This document shows, piece by piece, positions 16,392 through 24,570 of a stretch of 64,000 nucleotides of DNA. The notes beneath the pieces are model-generated. The model had not been told where the DNA came from. It did not search any database and saw only the letters and a list, made by a program, of their open reading frames with translations. Positions within the stretch are counted from its first letter, which is position 1. Each line of letters begins with the position of its first letter. The position numbers were made by a program, and so were the translations under genes. Source of the stretch: Streptomyces hiroshimensis (lineage in GTDB: Bacteria > Actinomycetota > Actinomycetes > Streptomycetales > Streptomycetaceae); assembly GCF_014650335.1 (NCBI RefSeq), contig NZ_BMUT01000017.1, forward strand, positions 1-64,000. Reading direction: 5' to 3'.

Positions 16392-18215
16392 TCAGACCAC
16401 CGGTTCCAGCGGCCGGGCACCGGCCGTGCCGGTGGCGTCGGTGGCTTCGGTGGCGTCGGCGACGAGCTCCCGGACGGCCGGCTCCAGCACCTCGTACAGG
16501 GGGGTGAGGGCGCCGTCCAGGAAGAGCTTGCGCATCAGCGTCCGGCGGATCTTGCCGCTGGTGGTCTTGCGGACGGTGCCGGGCCGGACCAGCAGCACGT
16601 TTCCGGCGGGGATGTTGAACTCCTTGCCGAGCAGCGCCTGGACGGCGGTGGCAACGGTGCGCAGGTCTGTGCTGAGGGCGCTGGCGCGCACCTCCTGGAC
16701 GACGACGAGGTGCTCGCGGTCGCTGTCGACGGCGAACGCCGCGCCGGAGCCGACGCCGAGGGCCTTGTCGGACGCCTGGACGGCGCGCTCCAGGTCCTGG
16801 GGGTAGAGGTTGCGGCCGGCGAAGATGACGACCTCTTTGAGCCGGCCGGTGACGTAGAGGTGTCCGCCGTCCAGGGCGCCCAGGTCGCCGGTGCGCAGCC
16901 AGCCGCCTTCGCCGGTGCCGCCGTTGCCGCCGTTGCCGCCGGCGAGGACCGCGTCGAAGATCTCCTTGTTGGTGTCCGGGCGCCGCCAGTAGCCCGAGGC
17001 GACGCTCTCGCCCTTGATCCAGATCTCGCCGACGGTGCGCTCGGGGCGCTCCTCGAAGGTCTCCGGGTCGACTATGCGGACGTCGAAGTCCTCGAAGACG
17101 CCGCTGCTGACGAGGGTGCGGGTGGGCTCGCCCGCGCGGGGGGCGAGCACCTCGCCGCGCTCCAGGCCGGCCGAGTCGACGCCGGTCACGACGGGCCGGG
17201 TGCCGCGGGGGGTGCCGGAGACGAGCAGGGTGGTCTCCGCCATGCCGTAGCAGGGGAAGAACGCCTCGGGGCGGAAGCCTGCGGGGGCGAACCGCTCGGT
17301 GAAGGCCCGTATGGTCTCGGCCCGGACGGGCTCGGCGCCGTTGCAGGCGGCTTCCCAGCTCGACAGGTCCAGGCCGGCGAGCTGCTCGTCGGTGATGCGG
17401 CGCAGGCACAGGTCGTACGCGAAGTTGGGGCCGCCGCCGTGCGTCACGCCGTAGTCGCCGATCATCTTCAGCCAGCGGTGCGGGCGCTTGAGGAAGGAGA
17501 CGGGGGACATCAGCACGGCGGAGGAGCCGAGGTAGAGGGGCTGCAGGATGTGCCCGATGAGGCCCATGTCGTGGTAGAAGGGCAGCCAGCCGCCGTAGAC
17601 GGACGAGGGCGACGAGCCGACGCTGCGCCGGATCGCGGCCTCGTTGGCGAGCAGGTTGCGGTGCGAGACCATCACGCCCTTGGGGTCGCTGGTCGAGCCC
17701 GAGGTGTACTGCAGGAAGGCCAGGTCCTCCGGGCCGAGGGACGGCATCCGCCAGGCTCCGGCGTCCCCGTGGCCGGGCGCGTCCGTGGCCAGGCAGCGGA
17801 CGCCGGACATGCCTTCGGCGGCCAGCCAGGCGGTGATCTCGGGGGCGTTGGCCGTGTCGGTGAGCACGGCGACGGCCTCGGCGTCGCGCAGGATGCCCGA
17901 GACGCGCGCGAAGTGCTGGCCCTGCTCGGTGGGCAGGGGCGCGGGCACGGCGACGGCCCCCGCGTACAGGCAGGCGGTGAACGCCTTGATGAACCCGGTG
18001 CCGGAGGGGTGGAGCAGCAGCACCTGCCGGCCGGTCGCGCCGGCGTCCTGCAGCCAGGAGGCGATACGGCGCGCCTCGGCGTCGAGGGCGGCGTACGTGA
18101 GGTGCTCGGGGCCCGTGCCGCCGGCGTCGTCGGTCAGGAAGATGAAGGCGTCCTCGGACCGTGACGCGGGCATCTGCGCCAGGACCAGTTCCGTGAAGGT
18201 TCGGAAGTCTGTCAA
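16392..18215 (-). CDS. fatty acyl-AMP ligase (FAAL)
   Basis: 607 residues beginning at TTG 18215 (AAGGGAAAG upstream). Adenylate-forming core: YTSGSTSDPKGVMVSH, ACNGAEPVRAETIRAF (typical of FAALs), FFPCYGMAETTLLV, GYWRRPDTN, LRTGDLGALDGGHLYVTGR, and KTTSGKIRRTLMR near the end. The FAAL-type sequence suggests it makes acyl-adenylates and passes the acyl chain directly to an ACP, without CoA. It is the first gene of the minus-strand operon that runs through the dehydrogenases, ACP and PKS, so it should supply the starter fatty acid. A second FAAL lies at 46018-47724. A candidate SARP operator sits 83 bp upstream of the start. Confidence 0.93.
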   Translation of the reverse strand: MTDFRTFTELVLAQMPASRSEDAFIFLTDDAGGTGPEHLTYAALDAEARRIASWLQDAGATGRQVLLLHPSGTGFIKAFTACLYAGAVAVPAPLPTEQGQHFARVSGILRDAEAVAVLTDTANAPEITAWLAAEGMSGVRCLATDAPGHGDAGAWRMPSLGPEDLAFLQYTSGSTSDPKGVMVSHRNLLANEAAIRRSVGSSPSSVYGGWLPFYHDMGLIGHILQPLYLGSSAVLMSPVSFLKRPHRWLKMIGDYGVTHGGGPNFAYDLCLRRITDEQLAGLDLSSWEAACNGAEPVRAETIRAFTERFAPAGFRPEAFFPCYGMAETTLLVSGTPRGTRPVVTGVDSAGLERGEVLAPRAGEPTRTLVSSGVFEDFDVRIVDPETFEERPERTVGEIWIKGESVASGYWRRPDTNKEIFDAVLAGGNGGNGGTGEGGWLRTGDLGALDGGHLYVTGRLKEVVIFAGRNLYPQDLERAVQASDKALGVGSGAAFAVDSDREHLVVVQEVRASALSTDLRTVATAVQALLGKEFNIPAGNVLLVRPGTVRKTTSGKIRRTLMRKLFLDGALTPLYEVLEPAVRELVADATEATDATGTAGARPLEPVV

Positions 18216-18297
18216 CGTCTTTCCCTTGCCTCTGGAGAGATCCGCTGTGGCACGGAGCCGGCGAGCGGTGGGGACGTTCCCGATCCTGCGGACTGCG

Positions 18298-18315
18298 GCT
18301 AAGGGCTGGCTTGTG
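18298..18315 (-). promoter_or_regulatory. candidate SARP operator upstream of the FAAL operon
   Basis: Read toward the FAAL gene the site is CACAAGCCAGCCCTTAGC. CAAG and TTAG are 11 bp apart, one helical turn, as in SARP direct repeats. It lies 83 bp before the TTG start. Related sites precede six other operon starts in the window. Binding is inferred. Confidence 0.5.
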
Positions 18316-18385
18316 CAGTGCGAAAGCCGTTGCGGGCGGGGAAGAGGGCACGGAAAAGGGCGCGGGGAAAGGAGGCGGAAAAGGG

Positions 18386-18424
18386 CCTGCCGTCCAGCCC
18401 CCGGGGGAAAGGGCGGACGGCAGG
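18386..18424 (-). terminator. rho-independent-type hairpin after the FkbH gene
   Basis: A perfect 10-bp stem: CCTGCCGTCC at 18386-18395 pairs with GGACGGCAGG at 18415-18424, loop 19 nt. It begins 20 bp after the FkbH stop codon and separates that operon from the FAAL promoter. Confidence 0.7.
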
Positions 18425-18443
18425 CGGTCTGCGGGCGGCAGGG

Positions 18444-20426
18444 TCAGCTGAAGCGGGCGTCCACGTGGACGTGCCCGGGGCGCTCGGGAAGCTCCTCCAG
18501 GGCATGCTCGAAGAAGACCTCTGCGCCGTCCGGGGCTGCGTCGTCCGGGGCCGCGCCCCCGGCCGTCACCGTCGCGAATCCCAGCGAGGGGTAGAAGTCC
18601 CGTACCCGGTGGTTCTTGGCGGTGGGCCGGTAGCTCGCGCGGGCGGTGCGGGCGCCGGTGTCCCGGGCGTGGGCCAGCAGCGCGGCGAAGACGGACTGCT
18701 CGATGCCGCGGGCGAAGACCCGGCAGCTGAGCAGGGTGTTGTCGACGTGGAGGACGTCGCCTTCGCGGCGGGCGAAGACCGCGCCCACGACGCCGTTGTC
18801 GCCGAAGCGGTCCCGGGAGCGCACGGCGAGCACGAGGTGGCCGGGCGAGGCGAGCAGCCGTCGTACGTCGGCCTGCTGGAGCCGCCGGGTGGTGAGGTTG
18901 AACTGGTTGGTGCGCAGGGTGATCTGGGCGACGCGGGCGATCTCGTGGTCGCGGACGGGCGACAGCTCGACGCGGACGCCGAGGGCGTGCAGGTACTCCT
19001 CGAAGGAGCCGGTGGTGTCGAGGAGGCCCTGCCGCTCGGCCTCCGAGCGGTACTGTCCCGCGCGCAGCCGGTCCTCCGCGGTGAGCTCGCGGACGTCGAA
19101 CCAGCCGTCGGCCAGCAGCTTGTCTATGTGCAGGGCGGGTTCCTCGTCGAGCCGGACCACGGACACGGCGGGCAGCGAGGAGGCGACGAGGCCGCACTCG
19201 AAGGGCGAGTCGTCGGCGAAGACGAAACTGTCCACGCCGAGGTTGAGCCGGGCGGCGATGTCCCGCAGGTTGCCGTCCTTCGGCTGCCAGTCGGCGTTGA
19301 TCCGTACGAAGTCGGCCTCGCGCAGGGCCATGTCGGGGTGGTCGCGGAGCACGGCGAGGACGGGTTCGCGGTCGTTCTTGCTGCACACGGCGAGCAGCAC
19401 GCCCTGGGAGCCGAGCTGCCGGACGGTGCGCTGGAAGGCGCCGAAGGCCTCGCCGCGGTAGGTCGTGGCCGCGGCGATGCCGTCGGGGCCGTCGTCGCCG
19501 AGGATGCCGTCCCACAGGGTGTTGTCCAGGTCCACGACGAGCACCTTCTTCGCGCGGCCGCGCAGCGTCCGGGCGAGGTGGCCGATCTCGCGGGCGTAGC
19601 GGCTCAGCAGCTCCTCGCCGAGGTGGACCTGGGCGTACGCGGCGAGCCGGCTGTCGCGTACGGGGCCGCCGTCGGCGATCAGCGGTTCGAGGTCGACGAC
19701 GTGCAGCCGGGGGTGGCGCACGGCGAGGCGCAGGATGCCCGCGTTGAACTCGCGCCACAGGAAGGACAGCTCCGTGCGGGAGCGGTGGTCGACGAGCTGG
19801 TGCAGGTGGCGGCGGAGCAGGGGCAGGGTGTTGAGGACGAGCGTGCCGGTGCCGTGTTCCGCGTAGTGCCCGGCGAGCCGTTCGAGGAGGGCGAGCTTGG
19901 CCGCGACGGCGCGGGCCGCGTCCTCGGGTCCCCAGGGAACGGGCAGTTCGCCGAAGACGATGCGGTCGTCCAGCAGGCAGAGGGCGAGGTCCGTGCCGGG
20001 CCGGTACAGGGGGCTCGCGGTGTCCTGGAGGTCGCGCTGCCAGGCGTCGTGGTCGCCGGTCAGGGTCGTGAGGGGGATGCCGTGGCGGGCGAACTCCGCG
20101 GTGAGCGGGGCCGTGAGGGCGTCGAGCGTGCCGTGGCCGGTGATCGCGACGGTGGCGGGTGCGGCGCCGGGGTGCAGGGCGTGGATCGCGCCGGGGTCCT
20201 CGCGGGCGAGCAGCCTGCCCGCCCGCTGCAGGGCGGCGAACGCGTCGTCGCCCTGGGAGAGTTCGGCGAGCAGGGCGGGGACGGCGGGGTATTCGGCGGC
20301 GATCCTGCCGTCCGCGGCGAGGGCGCGCAGCCGGTCCGCCGCACCGGTGCGCCCGGGCTGCGGGCCCGGTCCGGGCCCGTGCGGCTCGTCGGCCCCCGGG
20401 GCCTTGGGTGTTGCCGGTGCGGTCAC
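18444..20426 (-). CDS. FkbH-like HAD-family protein (predicted glyceryl-ACP synthase, Agg2/AbyA2-type)
   Basis: 660 residues from GTG 20426, which has GAGGGAG just upstream; another GTG at 20438 overlaps the hemerythrin stop. The HAD motif VVDLDNTLWDG lies at about 297-307, the lysine motif CSKNDREP near 348, and FADDSPFE near 395: the FkbH signature. An N-terminal ~290-residue region and a C-terminal GNAT-like region (ITLRTNQFNL) give the long form. FkbH proteins dephosphorylate 1,3-bisphosphoglycerate and load the glyceryl unit on an ACP; this unit becomes the C3 part of tetronates or an unusual extender. KASIII, small ACP and E2-like genes in the next operon favour the tetronate use. A terminator hairpin follows. 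Confidence 0.9.
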   Translation of the reverse strand: MTAPATPKAPGADEPHGPGPGPQPGRTGAADRLRALAADGRIAAEYPAVPALLAELSQGDDAFAALQRAGRLLAREDPGAIHALHPGAAPATVAITGHGTLDALTAPLTAEFARHGIPLTTLTGDHDAWQRDLQDTASPLYRPGTDLALCLLDDRIVFGELPVPWGPEDAARAVAAKLALLERLAGHYAEHGTGTLVLNTLPLLRRHLHQLVDHRSRTELSFLWREFNAGILRLAVRHPRLHVVDLEPLIADGGPVRDSRLAAYAQVHLGEELLSRYAREIGHLARTLRGRAKKVLVVDLDNTLWDGILGDDGPDGIAAATTYRGEAFGAFQRTVRQLGSQGVLLAVCSKNDREPVLAVLRDHPDMALREADFVRINADWQPKDGNLRDIAARLNLGVDSFVFADDSPFECGLVASSLPAVSVVRLDEEPALHIDKLLADGWFDVRELTAEDRLRAGQYRSEAERQGLLDTTGSFEEYLHALGVRVELSPVRDHEIARVAQITLRTNQFNLTTRRLQQADVRRLLASPGHLVLAVRSRDRFGDNGVVGAVFARREGDVLHVDNTLLSCRVFARGIEQSVFAALLAHARDTGARTARASYRPTAKNHRVRDFYPSLGFATVTAGGAAPDDAAPDGAEVFFEHALEELPERPGHVHVDARFS

Positions 20427-20434
20427 GGTCTCCC

Positions 20435-21130
20435 TCACTTCGCTGTCGCCCTGGCGCGGCCGGGCGGCCGCGTTCCGTGCAGCTCCTCCGTGGCGCGGCG
20501 GTGCAGGCGCGCGCCCGCCACCCGCCACAGCAGCCGTACGGGCACCGGCAGCCGGGCCAGGAACCGGGCCTGCCCGGACGGGCCGGCCGCGGCCGACAGG
20601 GCCCCGAGCATGTAGAGCCGGTGCGCCTTGGGTACGGCGGCCCGGCCGCGCTCGCTGAGCACCGCCCACTGCGCGGCCGTGAACCGGTCCGGCACCAGGG
20701 GCAGGACGTGCTCCTCCTCGTCGGCGAGGTGCTCGTCCAGAGGCGGCAGCAGGGCGGCGCACGCGTCCGCGACGGCCTCCCGCTGCACCGGGTCGGCGGT
20801 CCGGCCCCAGCGGGGCACCGCCTCGTCGAGCCGGTGCAGCGCGGCGGCGATCCGCTCGTGCTGCCTCTCCATACGGCGCACCATGGCGGGGTCGACGGCC
20901 GGGTCGGCCGCGAGCCGGGGCCAGACGAGTTCGTCCTCGGCCAGGTGGTGTTCCTCCAGCATGCGGCCGAGGGCGGCGAGGTGGGCGGCGACGGTGCGGC
21001 TGCGGCCGGTGTCGCCGGCCGGGACGCCGCTGACCAGCGCTGCCGCGGCCCGGTACTCCCGGCGGAAGAGCCGGTGGACGAGCACCATCTCGTCGGTGTC
21101 CGGCGTGCTGTGTACGTCCGCTGCGGTCAT
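20435..21130 (-). CDS. hemerythrin HHE-domain protein
   Basis: 231 residues from ATG 21130 (GGAGGG upstream). The first ~165 residues are helical with the hemerythrin cation-binding pattern: LVHRLFRREYR, EEHHLAEDELVWPRL, RQHERIAAALH and DEHLADEEEHVLPLV. A basic tail (RLPVPVRLLWRVAGARLHRRATE) follows. Such proteins bind a di-iron centre and respond to oxygen, NO or iron. It is co-transcribed with and overlaps the start region of the FkbH gene, which is unusual for tetronate clusters. It could be an oxygen or iron sensor or a catalytic di-iron protein; no evidence decides this. Confidence 0.85.
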   Translation of the reverse strand: MTAADVHSTPDTDEMVLVHRLFRREYRAAAALVSGVPAGDTGRSRTVAAHLAALGRMLEEHHLAEDELVWPRLAADPAVDPAMVRRMERQHERIAAALHRLDEAVPRWGRTADPVQREAVADACAALLPPLDEHLADEEEHVLPLVPDRFTAAQWAVLSERGRAAVPKAHRLYMLGALSAAAGPSGQARFLARLPVPVRLLWRVAGARLHRRATEELHGTRPPGRARATAK

Positions 21131-21195
21131 CAGCCCTCCTGCGTCTGTGGTCGGCGCCGGTCTGCGGAGCTGTGGCACCGAGCCTCGGGTCCGGT

Positions 21196-21213
21196 CCTTA
21201 AGCGGGGCTTGCG
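21196..21213 (-). promoter_or_regulatory. candidate SARP operator upstream of the hemerythrin-FkbH operon
   Basis: Read toward the hemerythrin gene the site is CGCAAGCCCCGCTTAAGG, with CAAG and TAAG 11 bp apart. It lies 66 bp before the start and faces a second site at 21287 that reads the other way, so the divergent promoter region has one site for each direction. Confidence 0.55.
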
Positions 21214-21286
21214 TGCGCCGTGGCAGCGCCCCCTGCGCACCGGGGGCGTGCAGCCGCAGGAGCCCTGCCCGCGGCCCTCCACCGCC

Positions 21287-21304
21287 CGCAAGCAGGCCTT
21301 TAGG
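21287..21304 (+). promoter_or_regulatory. candidate SARP operator upstream of the FAD monooxygenase-P450 operon
   Basis: CGCAAGCAGGCCTTTAGG on the plus strand, 50 bp before the monooxygenase start, with CAAG and TTAG 11 bp apart. Eleven of its 18 bases match the divergent site at 21196-21213 when each is read toward its own gene. Confidence 0.55.
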
Positions 21305-21354
21305 CCGCGCCCGGATGCTCGCCGTGATCGTCCCTTCCGTGGAGAGGCAGGAAG

Positions 21355-22620
21355 ATGGCAGCGGATCACCAGGCGCAGGTCTGTGTCGTGGGCGGCGGCC
21401 CGGCGGGGCTCACGCTCGCGCTCGAACTGGCCCGCCGGGGCGTCCCGGTGACGGTCGTGGAGCAGAGCGCGCGCTTCGACCGCTCGTTCCGCGGCGAGTC
21501 GATCTCGCCGGACTCGGTGTGGCTGCTGGAGCGCATGGGCATCCTGGACAAGGTCCGCGACGCCACGCTGGAGACCCGGCGCATGGAGATCGCCGAGGAC
21601 GGGCGCCCGGTGCTCTCCGCCGACTTCTCCCGCTACGGCCGCCCGTGCCCGTATCCCATGGAGCTGCCGCAGCCGCCGCTGCTGACCGCGCTCGCCGAGG
21701 CGGGCGCGGAGCTGCCCGGCTTCCGGCTGCTGCGCCGCACGACCGCCACCGGCCTGCTGCAGGACGGGGCCGGCCGGGTCACCGGGGTGCGCTGCAAGGG
21801 CCCCGAAGGCGAGACCGAGGTGCCGGCGGTGCTGACCGTGGGCGCCGACGGCCGGTTCAGCAAGGTCCGGGAGATGTCGGGGCTGCCGTACGAGAAGCTG
21901 CCGCTGGAGCGGGACTTCGTGTGGTTCCGGGTGCCCCGGCCGGCGGTCTGGGACGGGCACACCTATCGCGTGCGGATCGCCGGGGACCGCCACGGCCTGT
22001 TCATCCCGACCGTGCCCGACCTGGTCCGGGTGGGGTTCAACATCCCCAAGGGGGGCCTGCGGGAGATCCGCAAGGAGGGCATCGGGGCGCTGCACGCCCG
22101 GATGGACGAGCTGGCCCCGGAGATCTCCGAGGGCGTACGGGCCTCGGTCACGCAGTGGTCGGACACGTCGATGCTGGACATCTTCACGACGGTGGTGCCC
22201 CGCTGGTCGCGGCCCGGCCTGGTGCTGATGGGCGATGCGGCGCACACCCTGACGCCGGTGCTCGGGCAGGGCGTGAACCACGCGATCACGGACGCCGTGG
22301 TGCTGGCCCGGCTCACCACGGCCGCGCTCGCGCGCGGCGGCTCCGGCGGCGCCCTGGACCTCGCCACGAAGCGGTTCCAGGAGGAGCGCGAGGCGCCCGT
22401 GGCACTCGCCCGCTCCCTGCAGCTCCGCCAGGAGCGGGCGTTCGCGCTGTCCGGCCGCATCCCGTGCGCGCTGCGCCGGTTCGGCTACCGCGCGGTCGGC
22501 TCCAGCGCCGTGGCGAAGGAGAGGATCCTCGCCCGCGTCTACTACCCGCTGCAGGACGCGCAGGCGCACCGGCCGCTGGACATTGCGCGCGTGCCGGCAC
22601 CGGCGCCCTCCGCTCCTTGA
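21355..22620 (+). CDS. FAD-dependent monooxygenase (PHBH family)
   Basis: 421 residues. N-terminal Rossmann motif VVGGGPAGLTLALELARRG (about 11-29), a central NAD(P)H/FAD contact region (VGADGRFSKVR) and the second FAD motif GLVLMGDAAHTLTPVLGQG (about 290-308), the hallmark of class A flavoprotein hydroxylases. Such enzymes hydroxylate aromatic or enolic carbons or epoxidise, using NAD(P)H and O2. It is followed after 45 bp by a P450 gene in the same direction, forming a short tailoring operon with its own candidate SARP site. Substrate unknown; a late oxidation of the acyl-tetronate or of the type III PKS product is plausible. Confidence 0.9.
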   Translation: MAADHQAQVCVVGGGPAGLTLALELARRGVPVTVVEQSARFDRSFRGESISPDSVWLLERMGILDKVRDATLETRRMEIAEDGRPVLSADFSRYGRPCPYPMELPQPPLLTALAEAGAELPGFRLLRRTTATGLLQDGAGRVTGVRCKGPEGETEVPAVLTVGADGRFSKVREMSGLPYEKLPLERDFVWFRVPRPAVWDGHTYRVRIAGDRHGLFIPTVPDLVRVGFNIPKGGLREIRKEGIGALHARMDELAPEISEGVRASVTQWSDTSMLDIFTTVVPRWSRPGLVLMGDAAHTLTPVLGQGVNHAITDAVVLARLTTAALARGGSGGALDLATKRFQEEREAPVALARSLQLRQERAFALSGRIPCALRRFGYRAVGSSAVAKERILARVYYPLQDAQAHRPLDIARVPAPAPSAP

Positions 22621-22665
22621 ACCGCCCCGGACACCCACCCTTCCGCTACAGCAGAGGACTTCATC

Positions 22666-23892
22666 ATGACCGTGAGCCCCGAGGCCGCGCCGGACCCCCG
22701 AGGCGACGTGCCGGCCTACCCCTTCGAGCGGGCACCGGGCCTGCAGCAGTGCCCGATGTACGCGAAACTCCGCGAGGAGGAGCCGGTCGCGGAGGTCCGG
22801 ATGCCCAGCGGGGACCACGCCTTCCTGCTGACCCGGTACGAGGACGTGCGCACCGCCCTGTCCGACCCGCGCTTCAGCCGGGCGGCCACCCTGGAGCCGG
22901 GCGCGCCCCGCCTCGCCGCGGCCCCGCAGCGTTTCAAGAGCCTGCTGAACATGGACCCGCCGGAGCACACCCGGGTGCGCAAGCTCGTCTCGCGCGAGTT
23001 CACCGCGCGCCGCGTGGCCGGGCTGCGGCCCCGCATCCAGGCGCACACGGACGCGCTGCTGGACGCGATGGAGCAGCAGGACCCGCCGGTGGACCTCGTA
23101 CCGGCGCTGGCGTTCCCGCTGCCGGTGAGTGTGATCTGCGAGCTGCTGGGGGTGCCGTTCGAGGACCGGGAGAAGTTCGCCGCCTGGTCGAGCGTGTTCC
23201 TCGCGACGACGTCGCGGACGAAGGAGGAGATGCTGGCCGCTCAGGTCGCGCTGCGCGACTACCTGGCGGTGCTGGTGGCCGCCAAGAGGCGGCGCCCCGG
23301 CGACGACCTGCTGTCCGCGCTCGTCTCCATCCACGACGAGGACGAGGACCGGCTGCAGGAGGAGGAGCTGATCTTCCTGGGGATCAGCCTGCTGGTGGCC
23401 GGGCACGAGACGACCGTCAACCAGATCGCCAACAGCATGGTGGCGCTGCTGACGCATCCCGAGCAGCTGCGCCGGCTGCGGGAGACCCCGGAGCTGATCG
23501 GCAACGCCGTCGAGGAGCTGTTGCGGCTGCACCCGCCGGGTGACGAGGCGCTGCTGCGCATCACGACCGAGGACGTGGAGCTGAGCAACGGCGTGACGGT
23601 TCCGGCGGGCAGTGCGGTGCTGCCCGGGCTGAGCTCCGCCAACCGGGACGGCGCGCAGTTCGAGCGCCCGGACGAGCTGGATTTCGACCGGCCGGTCAAT
23701 CCGCACTTCGCGTTCAGCCACGGGCCGCACTACTGCCTCGGCTCCGGTCTCGCGCGGGCCGAGCTGCAGATCGCGGTCGGCTCGCTGATCCGGCGTTTCC
23801 CGTCGCTGCGGCTGGCCGTCGCGGAGGAGGAGCTGCGCAGGCCGGAGGGGATGCTCGTGCACGGCATCGCCTCCCTGCCGGTCGCCTGGTGA
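22666..23892 (+). CDS. cytochrome P450
   Basis: 408 residues, standard for a soluble actinobacterial P450. I-helix oxygen-binding motif AGHETT at 245-250, ExxR-type helix K around EELLRLHPPGD, and the heme ligand motif FSHGPHYCLGSG with Cys357. Starts with ATG 22666 after AGAGGA. It should hydroxylate or otherwise oxidise a cluster intermediate with electrons from a ferredoxin and reductase encoded elsewhere. It is co-directional with the flavin monooxygenase; a hairpin follows before the convergent SRPBCC gene. Confidence 0.95.
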   Translation: MTVSPEAAPDPRGDVPAYPFERAPGLQQCPMYAKLREEEPVAEVRMPSGDHAFLLTRYEDVRTALSDPRFSRAATLEPGAPRLAAAPQRFKSLLNMDPPEHTRVRKLVSREFTARRVAGLRPRIQAHTDALLDAMEQQDPPVDLVPALAFPLPVSVICELLGVPFEDREKFAAWSSVFLATTSRTKEEMLAAQVALRDYLAVLVAAKRRRPGDDLLSALVSIHDEDEDRLQEEELIFLGISLLVAGHETTVNQIANSMVALLTHPEQLRRLRETPELIGNAVEELLRLHPPGDEALLRITTEDVELSNGVTVPAGSAVLPGLSSANRDGAQFERPDELDFDRPVNPHFAFSHGPHYCLGSGLARAELQIAVGSLIRRFPSLRLAVAEEELRRPEGMLVHGIASLPVAW

Positions 23893-23923
23893 TCGGTCTT
23901 CTCGTACGCGTCCATCCGCCGTC

Positions 23924-23954
23924 CGGGGCCCTGGCGTTCGCGCCACGGGCCCCG
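23924..23954. terminator. bidirectional terminator hairpin between convergent genes
   Basis: The left arm CGGGGCCCTGGCG (23924-23936) pairs with 23941-23954 over 13 bp with one bulged C and a 4-nt loop. It lies between the stop codons of the P450 gene (plus) and the SRPBCC gene (minus). Confidence 0.7.
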
Positions 23955-23973
23955 TCGTGCACCCGCGGGGCGG

Positions 23974-24570
23974 TCAGCGGGCCGCTTCGATGCGGTCCTT
24001 CAGGGCCTTGTTCATCGCGTGGAACTGAGGGAGCGTGTCCTTGGTGAGCCGGTCCTGGAGGAACGGCACGAGGACGCCCGTGAAACGCTCGCTCTGGGTG
24101 AACCTGACGCGGTCGGGCGCGATGCGTTCGATGACGAAGCGGTGCCGGCCGTCGACGATCCAGCCCGGCCCGGCCTTCCCCAGCCAGCTCAGCTCCTTGC
24201 CCGCCACCAGCGACTCCACGCGCGGTGTGAACACCGAGTCGCCGCCGCGGTCGTGCATCCGGTTGCGCAGGGTGGCGCCCTCCCGGAGGCGGCCGCCCTC
24301 GGACGTCACCTCGGCCCGGGTGATGAACGGATTCCACCGGGGGTAGTCCTCAAGGGTCGAGAGCACCTTCCAGACCTGCTGGGGCGTGGCCCGCACCTCG
24401 GTCGACGCGGTGAGCTGCACGGGGCGCAGGTTGGCCCACGCCGCATAGCCCGCGAGGGCCGCGAGGAGGAGCAGGGCGGCGGTCAGGAACGGCCGCCTGC
24501 GCGGGCGTACGCGCCTGCGGCCGGTGTGTAAGGGAGCTGACGGGGCTTCGGCTTCTGTCACGGCGCTCAC
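23974..24570 (-). CDS. membrane-anchored SRPBCC-family protein
   Basis: 198 residues. After a basic N-terminus (RRRVRPRRR) there is one hydrophobic segment, FLTAALLLLAALAGYAAWA (about 28-46), likely a membrane anchor. The rest is an SRPBCC/START-like lipid- or polyketide-binding fold: STEVRATPQQVWKVLSTLED, YPRWNPFI and a long C-terminal helix. Such proteins bind hydrophobic ligands. The start overlaps the TetR stop by 4 nt, so it is part of the TetR operon and probably under its control. Codon 14 is TTA (24529-24531), a rare leucine codon in Streptomyces read by the bldA tRNA. Confidence 0.8.
   Translation of the reverse strand: MSAVTEAEAPSAPLHTGRRRVRPRRRPFLTAALLLLAALAGYAAWANLRPVQLTASTEVRATPQQVWKVLSTLEDYPRWNPFITRAEVTSEGGRLREGATLRNRMHDRGGDSVFTPRVESLVAGKELSWLGKAGPGWIVDGRHRFVIERIAPDRVRFTQSERFTGVLVPFLQDRLTKDTLPQFHAMNKALKDRIEAAR

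Noticed and set aside
9359..16507. Very long plus-strand frames (over 1000 codons) opposite the PKS and dehydrogenase genes
   Set aside because: Gly/Val/Glu-rich antisense frames typical of high-GC DNA; the minus strand codes intact PKS, ACP and dehydrogenases.
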